Assembly: GCF_900323885.1 (NCBI RefSeq)
Contig: NZ_OOHJ01000018.1
Coordinates: forward strand, 744,001 to 808,000
DNA from: [Actinomadura] parvosata subsp. kistnae
GTDB taxonomy: Bacteria; Actinomycetota; Actinomycetes; Streptosporangiales; Streptosporangiaceae
DNA length: 64,000 bases
Direction of reading: 5' to 3'
The number at the start of each line of letters is the position of its first letter. The stretch's first letter is position 1. Positions 59,343-64,000 of this stretch are shown here, piece by piece. The notes under the pieces were generated by a model. The model saw only the letters and a program-made list of their open reading frames with translations, was not told the origin of the DNA and searched no databases. Position numbers and translations under genes: made by a program.

Positions 59343-61205
59343 ATGGCCGATGAGCCGCTGGAGCTCGGGGAGATCTCCTTCTCCGACTGGCACGCCCACA
59401 CCGACAAGCTGGCGGACGTCGGCTTCCTGACCGTCGCGAGGAAGCTGCCCTCACTGATCCGCCAGGCCATGCGCATGGCCTGGCGGGCCAGCCCCCGCGA
59501 CACCGCCGCCACGATCGTGCTCAACCTGCTGGGGGGCGTGTTCACCGCGTTCGGCCTGCTGGCCACCACCGGCGTCCTCGGCGCGCTGTTCAGCGAGGGC
59601 CCCACCCCCGACCGGGTGGTGGCCGCGCTGCCCAGCCTCGCGCTCGTCGGCGCCGCGGCCGTGCTGCGCACCGCCGTGCAGGCGGGCGCGGGCTGGGCGC
59701 AGTCCCGCCTCGACCCGCAGGTCTCCCGGCTGACGGAGGAGCGCCTGTACGGCCTGACCAGCCAGGTGAGCCTGGTCGCCTACGACGACCCCGACTTCCA
59801 CGACGCGCTGCAACGCGCCCGGCTGCGCGGCGTCGCCATGGCCGACTCGGTCGTCACCTGCACCATCGACGTGGTCACCGCCGCCGTCGGCATCGCCGCC
59901 GTGGCGGGCGTGCTCGGCGTCCTGCACCCGGTTTTGCTGCCGCTCCTCCTCCTGGCCGTCCTGCCCGACGCCTGGGCCGCCGTCCGCAGCGCCCGCATGC
60001 AGTACGCCACCATGTACGCGCTCATCCCCGCCAACCGCCGCAAGTGGATCATCGGCCAGCTCCTGGCCGAGCGGGAGCCCGCCGCCGAGGTGCGCTCGTT
60101 CACCATGCGCGGCTTCCTTCTCCGCATGTACGACGCGGTCGCCCGGGCCGAGCAGGACGTCATGCTCGGCCTCGCCCGCCGCCAGACCGTGGCCCGCCTG
60201 GCCGGCGAGGCCCTGGGCGGTCTCGGCGCAGCCCTGGTCTACGTGGCGCTCGGCGTCCTGCTGGCCGTGGCCGCGATCCCGCTCGCCGTCGCGGGCACCG
60301 CCGTGCTGGCCATCCGCTCCGCGCAGGGCTCGCTCGGCCGGCTGATGTACGCCACCAACCGCCTCTACGAGGAGGGCCTCTACTTCACCGACTTCCTCGA
60401 CTTCTGCGCCGACGCCGAGCGCCGCATCCCCGGCGACCGCGACACCGCGATGCCGGACTCCTTCGAGCGCGTCACCGCCACGGAGGTGACCTTCACCTAC
60501 CCCGGCGCCGCCACCCCCGCGCTGCGCGAGGTGTCCATCGAGATCAAGCAGGGCGAGGTCATCGCCTTCGTCGGCGAGAACGGCTCCGGCAAGACCACCC
60601 TCGCCAAGATCCTCGCCGGCCTGTACGAACCCGACACCGGTACCGTCCACTGGGACGACACCGACCTGCGCCAGGTCAGCCCCGACGCCCTGCGCCGGCG
60701 CACCGCCGTCATCGCCCAAGACCACACCCGCTGGCCCCTGACCGCCCGCTACAACATCACCATGGGCACCGACAAGGGCGAACCCGCCCTGCACGGCGCC
60801 GCCGCCGTCGCCGGCGCCGACGAGGTCATCACCGCCCTCCCCCACGGCTACCGCACCCTGCTGGATCGCCGCTTCAAGGACGGATGCGAGCTGTCCGGCG
60901 GCCAATGGCAGCGCATCGCCGTCGCCCGCGGCTTCCACCGCGACGCCGACCTGCTCATCTGCGACGAACCCACCGCCGCACTCGACGCCCGCGCCGAACA
61001 CGCATTGTTCGAACGCATCCGCCACCACGCCGACGGCCGCACCGTCCTGCTCATCACCCACCGCCTGGCCAGCGTCCGCTACGCCGACCGCATCTACGTC
61101 CTCGACCACGGCCGCATCACCGAACACGGCGACCACGACACCCTGATGGCCCTCGACGGCCTCTACGCCGACCTCTACACCCTCCAGGCCACCGCCTACC
61201 GCTGA
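59343..61205 (+). CDS. ABC transporter, fused TMD-NBD
   Basis: 620 aa from ATG 59343. An unusual hydrophilic N-terminus (ADEPLELGEISFSDWHAHTDKLADVG) precedes the membrane domain (about residues 50-310). The ATPase has Walker A GENGSGKTTLAKILAG, Q-loop IAQDHTRWPLT, signature LSGGQWQRIAVARG, Walker B LLICDEPTAALDA and H-loop LITHRLASV. The open frame extends back to 59268 but without similarity. No substrate can be inferred. Expression is probably set by the divergent LuxR-type regulator. Confidence 0.9.
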   Translation: MADEPLELGEISFSDWHAHTDKLADVGFLTVARKLPSLIRQAMRMAWRASPRDTAATIVLNLLGGVFTAFGLLATTGVLGALFSEGPTPDRVVAALPSLALVGAAAVLRTAVQAGAGWAQSRLDPQVSRLTEERLYGLTSQVSLVAYDDPDFHDALQRARLRGVAMADSVVTCTIDVVTAAVGIAAVAGVLGVLHPVLLPLLLLAVLPDAWAAVRSARMQYATMYALIPANRRKWIIGQLLAEREPAAEVRSFTMRGFLLRMYDAVARAEQDVMLGLARRQTVARLAGEALGGLGAALVYVALGVLLAVAAIPLAVAGTAVLAIRSAQGSLGRLMYATNRLYEEGLYFTDFLDFCADAERRIPGDRDTAMPDSFERVTATEVTFTYPGAATPALREVSIEIKQGEVIAFVGENGSGKTTLAKILAGLYEPDTGTVHWDDTDLRQVSPDALRRRTAVIAQDHTRWPLTARYNITMGTDKGEPALHGAAAVAGADEVITALPHGYRTLLDRRFKDGCELSGGQWQRIAVARGFHRDADLLICDEPTAALDARAEHALFERIRHHADGRTVLLITHRLASVRYADRIYVLDHGRITEHGDHDTLMALDGLYADLYTLQATAYR

Positions 61206-61209
61206 CGCG

Positions 61210-62649
61210 TCAGCTCAGCGCGGCCTCGATGACCGCGCGGGCGATGGTGGCCACCGCGTCCACCCGCTGCCCCGGCCGCTCCAGCACCACCCCCACGGCC
61301 ACCTCGGGAGCCTCGGCCGGCGCGAACGCGGTGATCACGGCGTTCTCCCCCGGCACGTCCCCCGACGCGGCGGTCTTGGCCGCCATCCGCACCCCCGGAA
61401 CGCCCGCCCCCGTGCCCGACGCGGGCGCGACCGACGTCATCATGGCCGCCAGGTACCGGGCCAGCACGGGCGCCACCGCCGTGCGGTAGGCCACGGGCGA
61501 GGCCCGGTTGATGACGGCCCCGTCCGGCAGTCGCGCCTCCTCCACCAGGTACGGCCGCATCAGCACCCCGTTGTTGGCCACCGCCGCCGACAGCATGGCC
61601 ACCATCAGCGGCGTCACCCGGTTGCCGTGGTGCCCGATCGCGGTCAGCGCGAGCTGGTCCCGGTCCGCGACGGACGGGAACCGGCTGGGCGTGGCGAGCA
61701 GCGGGATCCGGAGCGCGGCCTGGTTGAACCCGAACGCCTCCGCCTGGTCCCGCAGCAGGTCCTGCCCGAGCTGCATCCCGATGGCGGCGAAGGCGGTGTC
61801 GCAGGACGCCTGGAAGGCGTACGCGAGCGTGGGCCGCCCGCTCCCGCACCGCGCGCCGGCCTGGAGGTAGGCGGGCGCCCCCGGCAGCCGCAGCCGGGCC
61901 GGCGCGGGCACGATCGCCGCCGGCGTGTACTCGCCGGACGCCAGCGCCGCCGCCGCGGTGACCAGCTTGAACGTCGAGCCGGGCGGGTAGAGCCGGTTCA
62001 GAGCCCGGTTGAGCAGCGGCTGCGCGGGCTCCTGCCGCAGCTTCCTGGCCGTCTGCGCGAGCAGCCCGCGGTCGAAGGTGGCCAGCGCGTTCGGATCGTA
62101 CGTCGGGTACGTCGCCAGCCCGAGCACCGCCCCGGTCGCCGGGTCGAGCGCCACCACCGCGCCCGGGATGCCGGCGTTCCGCAGCCCCTGGTAGGCGGCC
62201 CGCTGCACCCGGTCGCGGATCGTCAGCCGCAGGTCGGCGCCCTCCACGGCGCCCTCGCCGACCAGCGACCGCACCTTGACCTTCGGGTCCTCGCCCGACA
62301 GCACCGCGTCCTGCGCCTGCTCGAGACCGGTCGAGCGGTGCAGCGACACGTGGCCGGTGACGGCGGCGTACTCGGCGCCGCGCGGGTAGGCGCGCCGGTA
62401 CCGGTAGGGGCCGCCGGTGGCGGGCAGGCTGGTCGCGATCGGCGTGCCGTCGTAGGTGCGGATGTCGCCGCGCGGCCGGCCGTACCGGTCGATGAGGGCG
62501 CGCTCGTTCCTGTGGTCGGCGTTGAGCGCGTGCGAGCCGAACGCCTGGACGAGCGTGACGTGCGTGAGCAAGGCGAACAGCAGCACGGCGCACAGCTTGG
62601 CGACCCGGCCCAGCGGGACGTCCAGCCACCTCCCCCTCGATCCAGCCAT
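61210..62649 (-). CDS. Class B penicillin-binding protein (PbpA-like) with altered motifs
   Basis: Peptidoglycan transpeptidase family, 479 aa. N-terminal membrane anchor (AKLCAVLLFALLTHVTLVQAF), PBP dimerisation region (GDIRTYDGTPIATSLP), then a transpeptidase domain with the SxxK motif intact (YPPGSTFKLVTA). The usual SxN (SCNTAF in PbpA) reads SCDTAF, and the usual KTG reads KTA (AAKTAASGDVPG). These departures predict reduced or changed transpeptidase activity and beta-lactam binding. It converges on the ABC transporter with a 4-bp gap and is isolated from cell-wall/division genes. Confidence 0.88.
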   Translation of the reverse strand: MAGSRGRWLDVPLGRVAKLCAVLLFALLTHVTLVQAFGSHALNADHRNERALIDRYGRPRGDIRTYDGTPIATSLPATGGPYRYRRAYPRGAEYAAVTGHVSLHRSTGLEQAQDAVLSGEDPKVKVRSLVGEGAVEGADLRLTIRDRVQRAAYQGLRNAGIPGAVVALDPATGAVLGLATYPTYDPNALATFDRGLLAQTARKLRQEPAQPLLNRALNRLYPPGSTFKLVTAAAALASGEYTPAAIVPAPARLRLPGAPAYLQAGARCGSGRPTLAYAFQASCDTAFAAIGMQLGQDLLRDQAEAFGFNQAALRIPLLATPSRFPSVADRDQLALTAIGHHGNRVTPLMVAMLSAAVANNGVLMRPYLVEEARLPDGAVINRASPVAYRTAVAPVLARYLAAMMTSVAPASGTGAGVPGVRMAAKTAASGDVPGENAVITAFAPAEAPEVAVGVVLERPGQRVDAVATIARAVIEAALS

Positions 62650-62685
62650 GGATCGAGGTGTAGCAACCGGGCCGCAAAGGCAGGG

Positions 62686-63045
62686 CTAGAGCAGGCTGCG
62701 GTAGTAGGAAATCTTGTGGTGGATGTAGCTCTGGCGCTCGGCGAGGTTCGCGATCTGGGCCTGGACCTGCCGGTCGTGCTCTTCCAGCAGCTTGATGCGG
62801 TCGGGGATGGTGTGGTCGCCCGCGCGGACCAGCTCGGCGAAGCGCAGCATCGTGGCGATGGGCATGCCCGTGTCACGCAGGCACCGGACCATGCCGAGCC
62901 AGCCGATGTCTTCCTGGCTGAACCTGCGCTGACCTGCGGCGTTGCGGTCGACGCGCTCCAGCAGCCCGATCTTCTCGTAGTAGCGGAGTGTGTCGATGCT
63001 GAAGCCGGTCTCCTCGACGACCTCCGCCGGTGTGTAGACGCTCAC
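62686..63045 (-). CDS. MerR family transcriptional regulator
   Basis: 119 aa. MerR winged helix (YTPAEVVEETGFSIDTLRYYEKIGLLERVDRNAAGQRRFSQEDIGWLGMVRCLRDTGMPI) and a C-terminal coiled coil. It has no metal-binding Cys, so it is not a heavy-metal sensor. Divergent from the aldo/keto reductase, with operators in the 79-bp gap. Confidence 0.94.
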   Translation of the reverse strand: MSVYTPAEVVEETGFSIDTLRYYEKIGLLERVDRNAAGQRRFSQEDIGWLGMVRCLRDTGMPIATMLRFAELVRAGDHTIPDRIKLLEEHDRQVQAQIANLAERQSYIHHKISYYRSLL

Positions 63046-63060
63046 GCTCCAAGGATCTCA

Positions 63061-63117
63061 CCTGGAGTCCACTCCAGGTCAACCGCTTGACATGGAGTGC
63101 GCTCCAGGTCTCAGAGT
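63061..63117. promoter_or_regulatory. MerR-type operator-promoter
   Basis: Palindrome CCTGGAGTCCACTCCAGG (63061-63078) is followed by TTGACA (63087-63092). A second palindrome TGGAGTGCGCTCCA (63093-63106) lies in the 19-bp spacer before a weak -10 CAGAGT (63112-63117). The long spacer is the usual MerR architecture. Confidence 0.7.
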
Positions 63118-63124
63118 CTGCGCC

Positions 63125-64000
63125 ATGAACATCGCACTGGGCACGATCCCGTTCGGCACCACCGTGGACCTGGACACCACTTTCGCGCTTCTCGACCGGT
63201 TCGTGGAGGCCGGCGGCACCAGGATCGACACGGCGAACAACTACCCGTTCTGGGTGGAGGGCCGCACGGGGGACGAGAGCGAGCTGGCCATCGGCGCGTG
63301 GCTGGCCGCCCGCGGCAACCGCGACGCGGTCGTCCTCAGTACGAAGGTCGGCGCCCGCCCCACCGTCGCCGGCGACCGCACGCTGGACTCGGCGGAGGGC
63401 CTGTCCGCGGCCGCCATCGCCCGGGGCGCGGAGGGCAGCCTCAAGAGATTGGGGACGGACTACATCGATGTGTATTGGTCGCACATCGAGGATCGGTCCG
63501 TCCCGTTCGAGGAGACTTTGCGGGCCTTCGACGAGCTGGCGCGGGCCGGCAAGGTGCGGGCCATCGGGGCCAGCAACATGCCGGCCTGGCGGCTGGAGCG
63601 GGCCAGGAACGTCTCGGGGGCGCGCGGCTGGCTCCCCTACACCCACGTCCAGCAGCGGCACACCTACCTGCGCCCGCGCCCGGGCACGAAGCTGCCCGAG
63701 TCGGGGCACCGGCTGGTGACGGACGACCTGCTCGGCTACCTGGCCGACGAGCCGGACCTGACGCTGTGGGCGTACAACACGCTGATGTTCGGCGCCTACA
63801 CGCGGCCGGACCGGGCGATCCCCGAGATCTACGACCACCCGGGCACGACGCGGCGGCTGGCCGTCCTGCACGAGGTGGCCGGGGAGCTGGACGCGACGCC
63901 GAACCAGGTGGTGCTGGCCTGGCTGATGGCCGACGGGATCGTGCCGATCGTCGGGGTCTCCACGATGGAGCAGCTGGAGGAGGCGATCGGCGCGGCGGAG
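63125..64000 (+). CDS. Aldo/keto reductase, 3' end outside window
   Basis: NADPH-dependent oxidoreductase with a TIM-barrel fold; 292 residues are visible. Conserved segments: LGTIPFGTTVD, FVEAGGTRIDTANNYPFW (catalytic Asp-Tyr), LSTKVGARP (Lys), LKRLGTDYIDVYWSHIEDRSVP, GKVRAIGASNMPAW and VPIVGVSTMEQLEEA. Start ATG 63125 lies 8 bp after the MerR-type -10. Probable target of the divergent MerR regulator. Confidence 0.93.
   Translation, partial: MNIALGTIPFGTTVDLDTTFALLDRFVEAGGTRIDTANNYPFWVEGRTGDESELAIGAWLAARGNRDAVVLSTKVGARPTVAGDRTLDSAEGLSAAAIARGAEGSLKRLGTDYIDVYWSHIEDRSVPFEETLRAFDELARAGKVRAIGASNMPAWRLERARNVSGARGWLPYTHVQQRHTYLRPRPGTKLPESGHRLVTDDLLGYLADEPDLTLWAYNTLMFGAYTRPDRAIPEIYDHPGTTRRLAVLHEVAGELDATPNQVVLAWLMADGIVPIVGVSTMEQLEEAIGAAE

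Overview
The window reads as chromosome of a high-GC actinomycete. GC is very high throughout, several genes start with GTG or TTG, ATGA/GTGA stop-start overlaps are frequent, and there are SorC, MerR and LuxR-type regulators. The left end looks most like a Streptosporangiaceae/Pseudonocardiaceae-type glycopeptide producer. I cannot name a genus from sequence alone.

Region 1 (1-28708) is the right-hand part of a nonribosomal peptide cluster. Three NRPS genes run leftwards. 14893-19935 is [A fragment]-T-C-A-T-E. 10284-14742 is C-A-T-E. 1-10257 is C-A-T-C-A-T-E-C-A and continues off the left edge. This 2 + 1 + 3 module split matches the module 1-2 / 3 / 4-6 genes of glycopeptide-type (teicoplanin/complestatin-like) assembly lines. 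The A-domain pocket residues I read for modules 4, 5 and 6 are Hpg-like, Hpg-like and Tyr-like. An ABC exporter overlaps the first NRPS gene by ATGA. The intergenic region upstream of the exporter holds a perfect GTCCAA-N17-TTGGAC box, the pattern bound by StrR-type activators of glycopeptide clusters. A one-mismatch copy precedes the middle NRPS gene. Next to this lie a histidine kinase, a response regulator, a lipoprotein-MacA-ATPase-MacB export operon and a prephenate dehydrogenase that could feed Hpg synthesis. Oddities are a truncated module-1 A domain, a near-identical 1.67-kb segment shared by modules 3 and 4 with a divergent specificity core, a missing E domain in module 4, and three single-base deletions, all inside the near-identical repeat.

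Region 2 (28992-43623) is mixed core and accessory sequence: tRNA-Lys, a nucleoside hydrolase, an OsmC protein with a heptapeptide tail repeat, a membrane protein with ApbE, an aromatic amino acid lyase-like protein, two LacI regulators with operators, an amidohydrolase-cysteine dioxygenase pair, two MFS transporters, a FhuF-like protein and an ArsR-like regulator.

Region 3 (43740-55662) is carbohydrate uptake and catabolism. A SorC-type regulator precedes a tightly coupled plus-strand operon: binding protein, ATPase, permease, two FGGY kinases (the first frameshifted), a phosphatase and a D-2-hydroxyacid dehydrogenase. Converging on it is a minus-strand CUT1 sugar ABC transporter. It is preceded by a LacI palindrome whose core is identical to one at a LacI gene 15 kb away.

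Region 4 (55752-64000) holds an AMP-binding-like fragment, an ATPase/LuxR regulator divergent from an ABC transporter with a mirrored 11-bp sequence at both starts, a penicillin-binding protein with altered active-site motifs, and a MerR regulator divergent from an aldo/keto reductase that runs off the right edge.
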